NCBI GenBank assembly: GCA_964400725.1
Contig: CAYNVS010000019.1
Location: forward strand, 1 to 59,540
Direction of reading: 5' to 3'
DNA length: 59,540 nt
Source of the DNA: CAYNVS01 sp964400725
GTDB taxonomy: Bacteria; Myxococcota_A; SURF-8; CAYNVS01
Part shown: positions 44,348-54,006 of the stretch, piece after piece
Layout: every line of letters starts with the position of its first letter
Numbering within the stretch: position 1 is the first letter of the stretch
Program-made: the position numbers and the translations under genes
Notes under the pieces: model-generated
What the model saw: the letters and a program-made list of their open reading frames with translations, nothing else
What the model was told of the DNA's origin: nothing
Database searches by the model: none

Positions 44348-47300
44348 TTAATTTTCGTCGTTCTTCGCCGCTGTTTCCCAGCCGTTGTCGACAGGCAAAT
44401 CAAGATAAAACCTCGCGTACTTGCCTTCTTCGCTCTCGTGCCTCAGCGAACCGCGGTGATCGACCGCTATTCCGTGGCTGATTGAAAGTCCGAGCCCCGT
44501 TCCTTCGTCTCTGGGTTTGGTGGTAAAAAACGGATCGAAAATTCTGTCCGCAATTTCGCGCGGTATCCCCATCCCGTAATCCTCGACGACGGTTCTGACG
44601 TAACGCCGATCCTCAATCCATACCAGGCTTGAAATTATTTTAATTTTTTTATTTTCATCGAAACCCGGATATTTGGCGTTCAGAGAATACCGAGCGTTGG
44701 CAAGCAGATTCATCAATATCTGCTGTATCTGCTGGCTGCGGCATTTTATCTTCGGCAGTCCTTTTTCGATTTCGACCACTATTTTAATTTGGTCTTTAAG
44801 TATGGCGCGGGTAACCAGCGAAAGCGTGTTGTCTATTATCTCGCCCATATCGGCCGGGCTGTGCCGCTGCTTGTCTTGTCTTGAGAAAGAAAGAAGGTTG
44901 CCCACTATTTTTGAAATCCTGACGCTTTCGTCGTAAATGCTTTTCGCCCAGTCGAATTTTTCGCTCTCCTGGTCGAGTTCGTCCATAAGCAGCTGCGAGT
45001 AATTCATTACAACGTTGACGGGGTTGTTAATTTCGTGCGCCACGCCCGCGGCCAAAGTGCCTATCGATTCAAGTTTTTGCTTCTGCCTCATCTGCATTTC
45101 TATTTCGCTCTTGAAACTTTCGGCCTTTTTAAGTTCGGTAATATCCATCGTTACGCAAAGCGCGGAAACGACGTTTCCTTCTTCGTCCAATTCCGGCGAC
45201 TGCGTAGTAGAAAATATTTTTTTAGACTGCCCCTCGCCAAAAACAAATTCAAAAGCGACGGTCTTGCGATCGTTGAAAACCGATTTCAGCTTTTCGTTCC
45301 AAAGGCGGACGTTTTCTTCTGGCATTCCAAGCTCTTCGTTTGTTTTGCCGATAAACGCCTCGGCGGGAATTCCGGTAAATTCTAAAATTTTATCGTTTAC
45401 GTAAACGTGCCGCAGCTGCGCGTCGAACCTCGCTATAACGCCGGGGAAATTTTCCGCCACTTTGCGGAACATTCTCTCGCTCTCGGCCAGCGCTTCCTCG
45501 GCCTTTTTTCTATCGGTTATATCGGCGAAGCATGTTACGGCGCAAGGTTCTCCGTTAATGGTTATTGCGGAGGAAGAAAGCCTCGTCGCGATTATGCTTC
45601 CATCTTTACGTCTGAATTTTACGTCGAGATCGGATACGAACCCCTTCTCGGCGAGCGTTTTTACGACCAAATCGCGGTCGGATAAGTCGTTCCACGCTTT
45701 GAGCGTAAATGTATCGGCGTCGAGCAGCTCTTCATCGGCGTAGCCGAACATTTTCCTCGCTTCTTCGTTTGTTTGCACAAGCCTGCCGTCAGACAGTCTT
45801 GTTATCGCAATTCCGATCGGAGCGGTTAAAAACGCCTTGGAGAACTTTTTCTCCGATTGCCGCAGCGCCTCTTCTGTTTTCTTTAAATAAGTAATGTCGG
45901 CGATATTGGTAATAAAGTACAGCGGCGCGCCTTCTTCGTTTCTTAAGCAGTATGAATCCAACAAAGCGTTTATTACGCCGCCCGACTTCGTTACGTATCT
46001 TTTTTCAAATCTGCATCGCTGCGTCTCGCCCGACAGCATCAGCTTTATGTATTTTACGGATTCCTCGGCGTCGTCGGGGTGAGTTATTTGCGAAACGTTT
46101 AATCCAAGCAGCTCTTCCCGCGAATAACCCAGCATTTCGCACATAGATTGATTTGCGTCCTGAATGCGCCCGTCTATGCTCGTGATAGAAATTCCCGCCA
46201 TGGAGTTCTCAAACACGGAGCGGAATTTTTTAGCGCTTTGAGCCGCCGCCGACTCGGCTTCTTTTTTTGCCGTAATGTCGGCCATGACGGCGATGAAATG
46301 AAGCGGCGCCCCTTCTTCGTCTCTTATTAGAAAGACGCTAAGGGAAGCCCATACGATTCGGTTTCCTTTGCCGACGTATCTTTTTTCTATCGTCGATACG
46401 GTAATTTTGCCCGACAATAAGTCTCGCATAAGCTCGATGCTTGAATCGCGGTCGTCGATATGCGTTATCGAGGCTAACTTAACTCCGTTAATTTCATCCT
46501 CGGAATACCCCAGCGCGTCTCGAAAGGCTTTGTTAGTCTTAACAATAGCGCCGTCCAGCGCGGTAATAGCTATGCCTATCACCGCGTTTTCGAATATTTT
46601 CCGGAAGCGCTCTTCGCTTTCCTTAAGAGCCTTTTCAGCTTTTATTTTCTCTGTTATGTCTGTACAAAAGCCCGTCGAGCCGATAAACCTATCGTCTTTA
46701 TCGCGAAGCGAGCGGGCGGAAACGATGCATGTAATTATTTCGCCGTTCTTCTTTTTAAACTGGCGCTCGTATTTATTCGATATTCCTTTGCGCCGCTCTA
46801 TCATTTTTTGCGCGTGATCGGCCAGTTCGGTAGAAGGCATGAACTTGCTTACTTTTTTGCCCAGCATCTCTTCCGGCTCGTAACCGAGCATTTCGGCCAT
46901 TTGCCTGTTTACGAAAGTCGTGTTGAATTTGGCGTCCATGCTCCAAACGCCTTCTAAGGTCGTTTCAACCATGTCGCGGTATTTTTTTTCGCTTGCGATT
47001 ATCGCTTCTTCAGCCTGCAATTTCGCGGCGACCTTTTGCAGTTCATTGGCTATCAATTGAACTTGAACGGCGTCAAGCTCGTCGTAGTTCGTTTCTTTAT
47101 TGCCTACGCCTATAAGCATTTTCAGTTTGCCGTCGGAATAAACCGGCGCGCTCAAAAGCCTTATTACCGGAACGTGGCCATCGGGCAGCCCTTTGCGGGT
47201 TTTAAGGTTCATAAAATCGTTGTAAATGAGCGGCTTCTTTTCTTTTATGCAGTCCGTCCACGCGCCGGCGTCTTTTATGGGAAAGTGAAAATCGAAGGCG

Positions 47301-48802
47301 GAAGCGCAGATTTTTTTGGCCTCGTCGCTCCAAACCGTATATATGACTTCCTGTTCGTCTTCCGAAATAATATGAAGAAACCCAAGAGAGCTGCCAGTCA
47401 GCTTAACCGCCATATCGAGCGCGGCTTCGTAAACTTCGGCGGCGTTTTTCGCTTTGGCGGAAATGTCGCGCAGATTTAGCAGCATATTAGCGCGGCGCAT
47501 TTCCTTTCGGATTTTCAAATCCGATAATTTGCGCTCGGTAACGTCGAAACAGGTTCCTTCAAGGAACTCAATTTCGCCGCGGTCGTTTTTAACTCCGCGC
47601 ACGTTGACCGACATCCACATTACGCTCTTATTTTTACGGTAGAGTTTTATCTCGTAATTGTCCACCGCTCCCTCGTTCTTTATCGTTTGAACGAGCTTAA
47701 TCCGCTCCTGCGGATCGACGTAAAGCTGAGGCCCGATGTCGGTAACGGTTTCAATCAATTCTTCCGCGGAAGAATAGCCCAGCATTTTCGCAAAAGCCGG
47801 ATTTACGTTAATGTAACGGCCGTCGAGAGTCGTCAGATATATCCCCTCCATGGCGTTTTCAAAGATATGTTTGTATTTCTCGTCAGATATATCGCGCTTT
47901 TCTTCGGCGTCTTTTTGTTTGGTAATTTCCTGATTGACTCCGCGAAGGCGGACGGTCGCGCCGTAAGCGCTTTTTACGGCCTTAAACCGGGTTCTCGTCC
48001 AAATGTAAGAGCCGTCGGCTTTTCTTAATTTGCATTCAAATTCAGTTTCAAACTCTGCGCCGCCGCTCTCAAGGGCTTTTTTAAATATTTCTCCCACCTC
48101 ATACGCGAAGCTGGTATGAACGTATTTGCCGATGAAATCGCCCAGGCTTAAAAACATCGCTTTGGCTTCTTCCGCTTTTAATCCGAGCATTTCGTAAAAG
48201 GCGTCGTCGAATTCAAACTCCCCCGTTTCCGCGTCGTATTCCCAATAGGCAAGGCGCGCTATTTTCATAGCTTCAATATTTTTGCGGGAGAGCTCGGCGG
48301 CTTCTTCCTCCAGCCGCTTTTTGTCGTCGATGTAAACGTGAACGCCCGCCATTCGCTGCGGCAGCCCGTTTTCGGAACGCTCCGTAACCGCTCCTTTAGT
48401 GAGTATCCATTTGTATGAACCGTCTTTAGCCCTCATCCGCACTTCTACCGCGTAAGTCTTTTCCTCGTTCAGGTGCTTGTATATTTCGGCCTCTACCCTG
48501 CCGATGTCGTCGGGGTGCGTAAGTTTTCTCCAATCTTCGTACGTTTGCGGAAACTCGAACGGAGCGTAGCCAAGCATTGTGTAGCAGCCGGGGCTGAAAA
48601 TTGATTGTCCCGTTGGAATATGCCAATCCCATATTCCTTCGTTCAAGGCTTCCAAAGCCAGACGCAGGCGCCGTTCGCTGTCTCTCAACGTTTTCTCGAC
48701 GTCTTCGCAGTAAGCTTTCTTCGCTCTGAAATCGTCAAGCTCCAAGTTCAGCTTTTCTACTTCGTCTAATAACTGCTCAAGCGATTTTTTCGGTTCGTCC
48801 AT
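44348..48802 (-). CDS. Cytoplasmic multi-PAS sensor histidine kinase
   Basis: The protein has 1484 residues from the ATG at 48802 (GAGG, 8 bp upstream); the frame continues 41 codons further but without a ribosome site. It has no membrane segment. By eye there are eight PAS domains, with a GAF domain after the third (DISAKAKNAAEVYEAALDMA). The motif FVNRQMAEMLGYEPEEMLG and similar LGYS/LGYE elements mark the PAS cores, and PAC segments follow each. The kinase core is HisKA with GVAHEINNPVNVVM (phosphorylatable His), then HATPase_c with DYGMGIP and GTGLGLSISHGI. No receiver domain is fused and no response regulator is adjacent. Ligands of the PAS domains are unknown. Confidence 0.9.
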   Translation of the reverse strand: MDEPKKSLEQLLDEVEKLNLELDDFRAKKAYCEDVEKTLRDSERRLRLALEALNEGIWDWHIPTGQSIFSPGCYTMLGYAPFEFPQTYEDWRKLTHPDDIGRVEAEIYKHLNEEKTYAVEVRMRAKDGSYKWILTKGAVTERSENGLPQRMAGVHVYIDDKKRLEEEAAELSRKNIEAMKIARLAYWEYDAETGEFEFDDAFYEMLGLKAEEAKAMFLSLGDFIGKYVHTSFAYEVGEIFKKALESGGAEFETEFECKLRKADGSYIWTRTRFKAVKSAYGATVRLRGVNQEITKQKDAEEKRDISDEKYKHIFENAMEGIYLTTLDGRYINVNPAFAKMLGYSSAEELIETVTDIGPQLYVDPQERIKLVQTIKNEGAVDNYEIKLYRKNKSVMWMSVNVRGVKNDRGEIEFLEGTCFDVTERKLSDLKIRKEMRRANMLLNLRDISAKAKNAAEVYEAALDMAVKLTGSSLGFLHIISEDEQEVIYTVWSDEAKKICASAFDFHFPIKDAGAWTDCIKEKKPLIYNDFMNLKTRKGLPDGHVPVIRLLSAPVYSDGKLKMLIGVGNKETNYDELDAVQVQLIANELQKVAAKLQAEEAIIASEKKYRDMVETTLEGVWSMDAKFNTTFVNRQMAEMLGYEPEEMLGKKVSKFMPSTELADHAQKMIERRKGISNKYERQFKKKNGEIITCIVSARSLRDKDDRFIGSTGFCTDITEKIKAEKALKESEERFRKIFENAVIGIAITALDGAIVKTNKAFRDALGYSEDEINGVKLASITHIDDRDSSIELMRDLLSGKITVSTIEKRYVGKGNRIVWASLSVFLIRDEEGAPLHFIAVMADITAKKEAESAAAQSAKKFRSVFENSMAGISITSIDGRIQDANQSMCEMLGYSREELLGLNVSQITHPDDAEESVKYIKLMLSGETQRCRFEKRYVTKSGGVINALLDSYCLRNEEGAPLYFITNIADITYLKKTEEALRQSEKKFSKAFLTAPIGIAITRLSDGRLVQTNEEARKMFGYADEELLDADTFTLKAWNDLSDRDLVVKTLAEKGFVSDLDVKFRRKDGSIIATRLSSSAITINGEPCAVTCFADITDRKKAEEALAESERMFRKVAENFPGVIARFDAQLRHVYVNDKILEFTGIPAEAFIGKTNEELGMPEENVRLWNEKLKSVFNDRKTVAFEFVFGEGQSKKIFSTTQSPELDEEGNVVSALCVTMDITELKKAESFKSEIEMQMRQKQKLESIGTLAAGVAHEINNPVNVVMNYSQLLMDELDQESEKFDWAKSIYDESVRISKIVGNLLSFSRQDKQRHSPADMGEIIDNTLSLVTRAILKDQIKIVVEIEKGLPKIKCRSQQIQQILMNLLANARYSLNAKYPGFDENKKIKIISSLVWIEDRRYVRTVVEDYGMGIPREIADRIFDPFFTTKPRDEGTGLGLSISHGIAVDHRGSLRHESEEGKYARFYLDLPVDNGWETAAKNDEN

Positions 48803-48997
48803 TACCAAAACCTCAGCTCTGATTGAACGGCAGCCAATTAATCGACGACGCGCGCCGATTAATTTAAACTTATAAATTATAATTGCGCTTGCGCGGCCAT
48901 AGCGCCCTATTAGGCAGACCGGCAAACCGAGTTTGTCGAATACGATTTATTTTACCCCATTATTCAAATAATTCAAATTCTATTAAAAGAAAAAGTC

Positions 48998-49924
48998 TTA
49001 TTTTTCGTCCGGTTTGTTTTTGAGCAGCGATTCAAAGAAGTTGGCGAAGGTCGGGCTTTCCCAATTGCGGCTTCCTATAAACTTTGCGATTATCTTTCCG
49101 TCGGGCGTTATTACGTAACTTTCGGGGAATTTGCGCGTGCCGTAATCGTGGGGCGTCTTGCTTTCCGAGTCGAGCAGAACGGTGATCGGGGCTGTTTTCG
49201 GATCGACGACCTTTTTCACGTCGTCCCATGTTTTATCGACGCTTACCGCCAAAACGACGAATTCGCGCCCTTTCATACCTTCGGCCAGCTTTAAAAGGGA
49301 AGGCAGTTCTTCCAAACAAGGTTTGCACCAGCTCGCCCAGAAATTTAATAAAATTAATTTTCCTTTATAATCCGATAAATTAGCCGTTTTGCCCGCGAAA
49401 TCTTTCAGCGCGAACGCCTGCGCGGTTTTCGCTTCTTCCGGAGAAAAGAACCGGTGCGGCAATCCTTCGGATTCCTCTTCGCCGCTTTCCTCATTTTCGC
49501 CCGCTGTTTGTTTAATGGCGGGGTCCTTGCCTTTCGGCATTCCGCCCGTCGCAGTCATTCCGCCCATTCCTCCCATCGAACCGTGCCCCGCTCCGGCGAC
49601 CAAAAACGGGTTTGAAACCGACGAGCCGCGCATTACAGTAAGGCTGCCGCCTTCCACAAAAGTTTTTGGAACCGCAATAATATAATGCTGTCCGCTTTCG
49701 AGAACTTCGAGCGTTTTCCCGTTTACGGTAACGGTGTTCTCTTTGGCGGAGGGGGAAAACCCTTTGCCCGAAATCACCAAAGGCTCGCCGGCGGATATTT
49801 GCCGCGGAAAGACGGATTCGATGTAAATAACTTCCCGCCCGCCTTTTTTTAAGAAAGAAAACGCCGCGAGCATTAAAATAATAATCGCGACGAACCAAAG
49901 CGCCGCGCTCTTTGATTTCTGCAT
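48998..49924 (-). CDS. TlpA-like thioredoxin with IPT/TIG domain
   Basis: The protein has 308 residues. An N-terminal helix (about 8-25) anchors it in the membrane or serves as signal. Residues 32-110 form an IPT/TIG-like beta domain (RQISAGEPLVISGKGFSPSA). A Gly/Met-rich linker (GSMGGMGGMTATGGM) and an acidic patch precede the thioredoxin domain, whose active site is ASWCKPC, with the cis-Pro in FPESYVITPDG. TlpA-type proteins move electrons in the periplasm, often for cytochrome c or cysteine maturation. The Met/His-containing linker could bind metal, which is speculative. It begins 17 bp after the upstream lipoprotein gene. A 195 bp gap separates it from the kinase downstream. Confidence 0.82.
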   Translation of the reverse strand: MQKSKSAALWFVAIIILMLAAFSFLKKGGREVIYIESVFPRQISAGEPLVISGKGFSPSAKENTVTVNGKTLEVLESGQHYIIAVPKTFVEGGSLTVMRGSSVSNPFLVAGAGHGSMGGMGGMTATGGMPKGKDPAIKQTAGENEESGEEESEGLPHRFFSPEEAKTAQAFALKDFAGKTANLSDYKGKLILLNFWASWCKPCLEELPSLLKLAEGMKGREFVVLAVSVDKTWDDVKKVVDPKTAPITVLLDSESKTPHDYGTRKFPESYVITPDGKIIAKFIGSRNWESPTFANFFESLLKNKPDEK

Positions 49925-49941
49925 ATTAGCGCCCTTTTAAA

Positions 49942-50721
49942 TTATTGCGGCTTTAAGGCCGAAAGATTAATGTTGAATTTCCCAAGAATTCTCTCTTTCG
50001 GAGAGTTATCGGCGTATTCAAACGTAATCGTCCCGCCGGAAACGTAGGCGACGTCCTCTATTATAGTAGAACCGCTTGTTTCATTTATCTTGCGAAGTTT
50101 GCCCGCAAAGGTATCTTTCGCGTAATCTAAAGAAGAATAAGAAGAGATTTTATCTTTATTAATGTAAATTACGAAAGAATTGAAAATGTTTTTTGCAACC
50201 TCTTCTCTGAAGTCGAGTTCATAGACAAAACCGATCGTTTCCTCTATCATGTCTTTGCATGTTACCGACTGACCGATATAATAGCTTGTTCCGTGAAAAT
50301 CGCCGACCATGTAACCGGGACCGAAACCATCGACGGTCTTTCCGCTTGCGTCTTCATACGGCGTGCCAACCTCGAAGGTTCCCTTGACTTTGCCGGCGGC
50401 GGTTACGCAATAGCCCGGCGAAACGCACATTTGAAAATCGTAACAATCCGCCTGCGAAGCGCACGCGGTAAGTTCGGGTTCCGGTTCGAGTTCCGGCTCA
50501 GGCTCAAGTTCGGGCTCAAGCTCCGGTTCAATCGTTTCCTCCGCCGCAAATTCGTCGGCGTCCTCAATCGTTTCAATAATTTCTTCCGCAGCTTCTTCGG
50601 TTACGTCTCCATCGGTCGTTTCGTTGTCTTTTGCGTTTTCATCCGAGGATGAGCAGCCTAACGCAGCCGACGCCGCGGCAAAGGCAAAGGCGAAAAGAAA
50701 TAACAATGCGTTCTTTTTCAT
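49942..50721 (-). CDS. Lipoprotein with Pro-Glu repeats and a C-terminal beta domain
   Basis: The protein has 259 residues, with AAGGAG before the ATG. The signal ends ALGC (Cys23). The mature N-terminus is an acidic linker (DENAKDNETTDGD..., then repeated EPEL/EPEPEL units, about residues 66-85) that could span the cell wall or hold the domain off the membrane. One Cys module (CASQADCYDFQMCVSPGYC) follows. The C-terminal 150 residues look like a beta-rich domain (GKVKGTFEVGTPYED, SGGTITFEYAD). No family is recognised. It precedes the TlpA-like gene, so a link to envelope redox is possible. Confidence 0.75.
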   Translation of the reverse strand: MKKNALLFLFAFAFAAASAALGCSSSDENAKDNETTDGDVTEEAAEEIIETIEDADEFAAEETIEPELEPELEPEPELEPEPELTACASQADCYDFQMCVSPGYCVTAAGKVKGTFEVGTPYEDASGKTVDGFGPGYMVGDFHGTSYYIGQSVTCKDMIEETIGFVYELDFREEVAKNIFNSFVIYINKDKISSYSSLDYAKDTFAGKLRKINETSGSTIIEDVAYVSGGTITFEYADNSPKERILGKFNINLSALKPQ

Positions 50722-51071
50722 AAAATCGACTCCTTGAATTTAAAATACAAAACTTTAAAATGAATACCATACGCCGCATTTGTTTGCAAGTTGTTTGCCG
50801 GATCGTTTTAAAAAAGAAACTGGGAGCCATGCTGTTTTGTATTAGCTCGGCTAATTCTTCTGTTGAGCGAGACTAATTTCGGATTTCTCGTTTGCGAACA
50901 AAAATACCGCGCATGAGAAGCAAAAAAAAATCGTATATATTTTTTCTTTGTTATAAAAATTTATCTTGTCAAATGAAAATAAATAGTGTTATAAGAATAT
51001 AACTTTTAGGGAGGGCTCTGTGTTTTGGCAGGTGGAAAGTGTTGTTTGATTACGCTAGGAGGTTTTTCAAG
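50722..51071. other. Divergent gap between two lipoprotein genes
   Basis: 350 bp, strongly AT-rich toward 50920-51000. A plus-strand promoter lies at 50966-50995. I see no RNA gene and no convincing small gene. Confidence 0.6.
50966..50995 (+). promoter_or_regulatory. Candidate promoter of the 51-53.9 kb lipoprotein gene
   Basis: TTGTCA (50966-50971), 18 bp and TATAAG (50990-50995), about 76 bp before the start. Confidence 0.5.
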
Positions 51072-53912
51072 ATGAAGATTAACAAGAGATTTTCCTTCGC
51101 AATCGCGGCGTTCATAGTCGTCGGCCTTTCGGCGGCATGCAGCGATTATTCGTTCTCGCCGCTTACGCAAATCGCCGTTCTGCCCGGAAGCGTCGCCTTT
51201 CCGCTTAAGGTTCCCAAGGGCATGGAAAGCGGCTTCAGGGAAATTCAACACTACTACATTGAAAACAGGTCTATCTCGGCGTCAATCCGCCTGTTTAACA
51301 TGTACATGGTCAACAAGGAAAAAAACAACCAGCCCGTTCTCCCGTATTTCGTTACGATGGACGGAGATGGAAATAAAAACGAAACGCCGCTCTTCGACGA
51401 CAACTCCAAGAACGCCGCCGTCGGTTACTATTACAACGCGAACGACAACCATCTTTTCAAGCTGGACGTTGACTTCGATTTGCGCTTCCTCGTAACCGAC
51501 AATTTGGGCAACCGCAGGGTTCTTAACCCGGACAAAACCGCCAATTACGTTACGATCAAGGGTTATAAAAACGAAAATACCTCCGACCCTAACAACATAA
51601 CCGATTTATACACGATGAGAGACGAAAACGGCGCCGAACTCCAAGTCGGCAATCTTTTAACTCTCTACGGTATGAACTATTGCGATCAGCTGGTAGTGCG
51701 CGATTACCTCAAAAAACAGCTTGTTCACAAAGATAAAGACTCCGCCAACGCCGCGACTCCGCCGAAGATTTACCCGACCCGCGACGCGACCTTCAGGCAG
51801 CTCGCCAGCGAAGTTGACGTCCGCGTAGGAACCGACGTCATCAAAAAGGAAGCCGCCACGATGAACCCGTGGAAAAAAGAGTTGGAACTCGCATCCTGCC
51901 AAGATCCGAGCTGCCGCTACAAAACCTTCTACGAAACTATGATGGCTCAGCAGCATCCCGATATTTACGGTCAAGACGCCGCCAACATGCTTGACGAATC
52001 CGGTTTGCCCGACTGGGAAAAAATAGCCGTATCCTGCAAAGACGGCGACGCCTACAAACCCGAACTTCTTTCGATGGACATCGTTGACGGCTCCGGCCAA
52101 ATGGATGAATTCGCGATTAAAAAGCTGGTCAAACTCGATACTATTAAAACCATCGTTCGCTACACCAGAGAGCCGAAAATCGTTCTTGATGACGGAACCG
52201 TAGAAAGCGCTAGAAAATTCTTTATCTGCGACAGACCCGAAACCGAAATCAACGCTAAATGCGCCGTTTCCTACGGCGAGCTCAATCCCATTCAAAACTC
52301 TTTCGTTGCGCACCTTTCGCACGACGCGAGAGTGGACGTTTCCGCCACCGCCGAAGAACAGCAGGTAAGCCAGTTCCTCGCGAAGGTCGATATAAGCCTC
52401 GCCGGAAAGAGCGCGGCTTTCCCGGTTCCGCAGATTACGCAAATTACCGACCCAACCAACCCCTACATAACTCTTGCGGACGATCCGAACGATAAATGCG
52501 GCAAAATTGCTCAGGTTCCGCCGCTGGCTAAAGTCATCATCAACGCCGCGGACAGCTATTCTCCCAACGGGTTCAACCCTCTCAGCTTCTACTGGGAAAT
52601 GCTTGAAAAGCCCGCTCAGGCGGTTGACGCGGTTCTTACCTGCCGCACATGCTCGTTCCAGAATCCGCTTCCTATAATCAACAAATGGGACGTAGAAAGC
52701 ACTCCGAAGATTTATCTGCCGCTGGCCGGAACCTATAAAATGCGCGTGAAAGTCCGCGACTCCCGCAACGTAGCCAGCGACGACCCAGGGAATACCGAGG
52801 GCTGTCATTTCGCCAATCTTACGTTAAAGGTCGTTCCCGAAAATAAAGTTTACGTTCAGCTCGCATGGGACAAAGGAGACGACATCGACATGGACTTGTC
52901 GTTGGCTCGTTACCGCGAATGCGGCACCATCGGACTTATATTTACAAACGACATTCTTGTGGCTCCGGCTTTAACGATGCCGAACTCCTGCGCTAATGAC
53001 TCCGATTGCTGCCCGGCGCAGAACGGCGGATTGTGCACCGGCTTGACCTGTTCCGGCGGCTCGTGCGTTACGCAATGCTCCGACGACGATTACTGCAAAA
53101 AAGCCCATCCCGGCTACACTTGCAACAACGGTCAATGCTCCGACAACAGCCAGCGCTGGATGTGCCGCGACGACATCGACGTAAAAACCGGCGACTGCAA
53201 AGGAAATGAGCCAGAACAAGAACAAGGCAAAGGTTACTGCGTGCAGTACCTTGAAAACAATGTGCCGAAGAAAGTCTGCACGACGCACAATTACGCGCAG
53301 GTAAACGATTCCTGCGGCTTCAACAACCGCGGCCCCGACTGGGGAACTCAGCTTGACACCAGCGACAACCCGACACTGGACATCGACGATGTTGACGGAT
53401 TCGGCCCCGAAACCATTTCAATGAAAAATCCTCCTAAAGATCAAAACAAATACCGCGTTATGGTCAGGTTGTACGCCGATCCGAACCAGCCGACGTCGGG
53501 AAAGAAAATCACCAAGGATAACCCCGTAAAGGCGTTCGTTTCCATTTATCTCAACAAGGAAGCATGCCAGAGCAAAGCGGTTTGGCAGCCGTTCCAAATG
53601 ACTTTGCAGCATTGGAAGGTTGCGGACATTACTTGGAAGGGCGACGCGACAACCTGCGACGACATTAATATACTCCCGCTCAATCCTCCGGTTCCGGTTC
53701 CGATGACTGACTTGAACTACCTAACCGAAGCTCTGAACGTTCAGTGCCTTGATATTCAGAATCCGGCCTGCGAATACGCGAATCCGTTCAAGGCGGTTCC
53801 GGCTGGACTGTTCGACCCGTGCAGCACAACGCAGCCGCGCTCTATATGGTGCGACGCGCCCGGCACGCCCGACTGCTGCTACAAGACAAACACCTGCACC
53901 TGCTGCCCGTAA
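51072..53912 (+). CDS. Large exported lipoprotein with Cys-rich insert
   Basis: The protein has 946 residues from the ATG at 51072, with AGGAGG 9 bp upstream; a codon 11 residues before it has no such site. The signal ends LSAAC (Cys23). The long N-terminal 540 residues hold mixed alpha/beta segments with few recognisable motifs. A beta domain then gives YVQLAWDKGDDIDMDLSL, similar to the WD-x-x-D-D-x-D-x-D-L segments of exported myxobacterial-type proteins. A Cys-rich insert sits inside it (NDSDCCPAQNGGLCTGLTC, CSDDDYCKKAHPGYTC). The chain ends with eight or so Cys (CCYKTNTCTCCP). Disulfides and a surface location are likely. Function is unknown to me. A terminator follows. Confidence 0.75.
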   Translation: MKINKRFSFAIAAFIVVGLSAACSDYSFSPLTQIAVLPGSVAFPLKVPKGMESGFREIQHYYIENRSISASIRLFNMYMVNKEKNNQPVLPYFVTMDGDGNKNETPLFDDNSKNAAVGYYYNANDNHLFKLDVDFDLRFLVTDNLGNRRVLNPDKTANYVTIKGYKNENTSDPNNITDLYTMRDENGAELQVGNLLTLYGMNYCDQLVVRDYLKKQLVHKDKDSANAATPPKIYPTRDATFRQLASEVDVRVGTDVIKKEAATMNPWKKELELASCQDPSCRYKTFYETMMAQQHPDIYGQDAANMLDESGLPDWEKIAVSCKDGDAYKPELLSMDIVDGSGQMDEFAIKKLVKLDTIKTIVRYTREPKIVLDDGTVESARKFFICDRPETEINAKCAVSYGELNPIQNSFVAHLSHDARVDVSATAEEQQVSQFLAKVDISLAGKSAAFPVPQITQITDPTNPYITLADDPNDKCGKIAQVPPLAKVIINAADSYSPNGFNPLSFYWEMLEKPAQAVDAVLTCRTCSFQNPLPIINKWDVESTPKIYLPLAGTYKMRVKVRDSRNVASDDPGNTEGCHFANLTLKVVPENKVYVQLAWDKGDDIDMDLSLARYRECGTIGLIFTNDILVAPALTMPNSCANDSDCCPAQNGGLCTGLTCSGGSCVTQCSDDDYCKKAHPGYTCNNGQCSDNSQRWMCRDDIDVKTGDCKGNEPEQEQGKGYCVQYLENNVPKKVCTTHNYAQVNDSCGFNNRGPDWGTQLDTSDNPTLDIDDVDGFGPETISMKNPPKDQNKYRVMVRLYADPNQPTSGKKITKDNPVKAFVSIYLNKEACQSKAVWQPFQMTLQHWKVADITWKGDATTCDDINILPLNPPVPVPMTDLNYLTEALNVQCLDIQNPACEYANPFKAVPAGLFDPCSTTQPRSIWCDAPGTPDCCYKTNTCTCCP

Positions 53913-53933
53913 TAAGGGTAAAAACTTAAAGCA

Positions 53934-53964
53934 AAAAGCCCTCCTTTACGGAGGGCTTTTTTTG
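53934..53964 (+). terminator. Terminator after the 51-53.9 kb lipoprotein gene
   Basis: Perfect 11 bp stem (AAAAGCCCTCC with GGAGGGCTTTT), a 5 nt loop and a T run. Confidence 0.88.
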
Positions 53965-54006
53965 TTGCAGAACAAAATTTGGTTTTCCACCGATTAAAGG
54001 TTTATC

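Noticed and set aside
51657..52808. Minus-strand open frame (383 codons) opposite the 51-53.9 kb lipoprotein gene
   Set aside because: Shadow of a clearly coding plus-strand frame with the same codon bias; no start signals.
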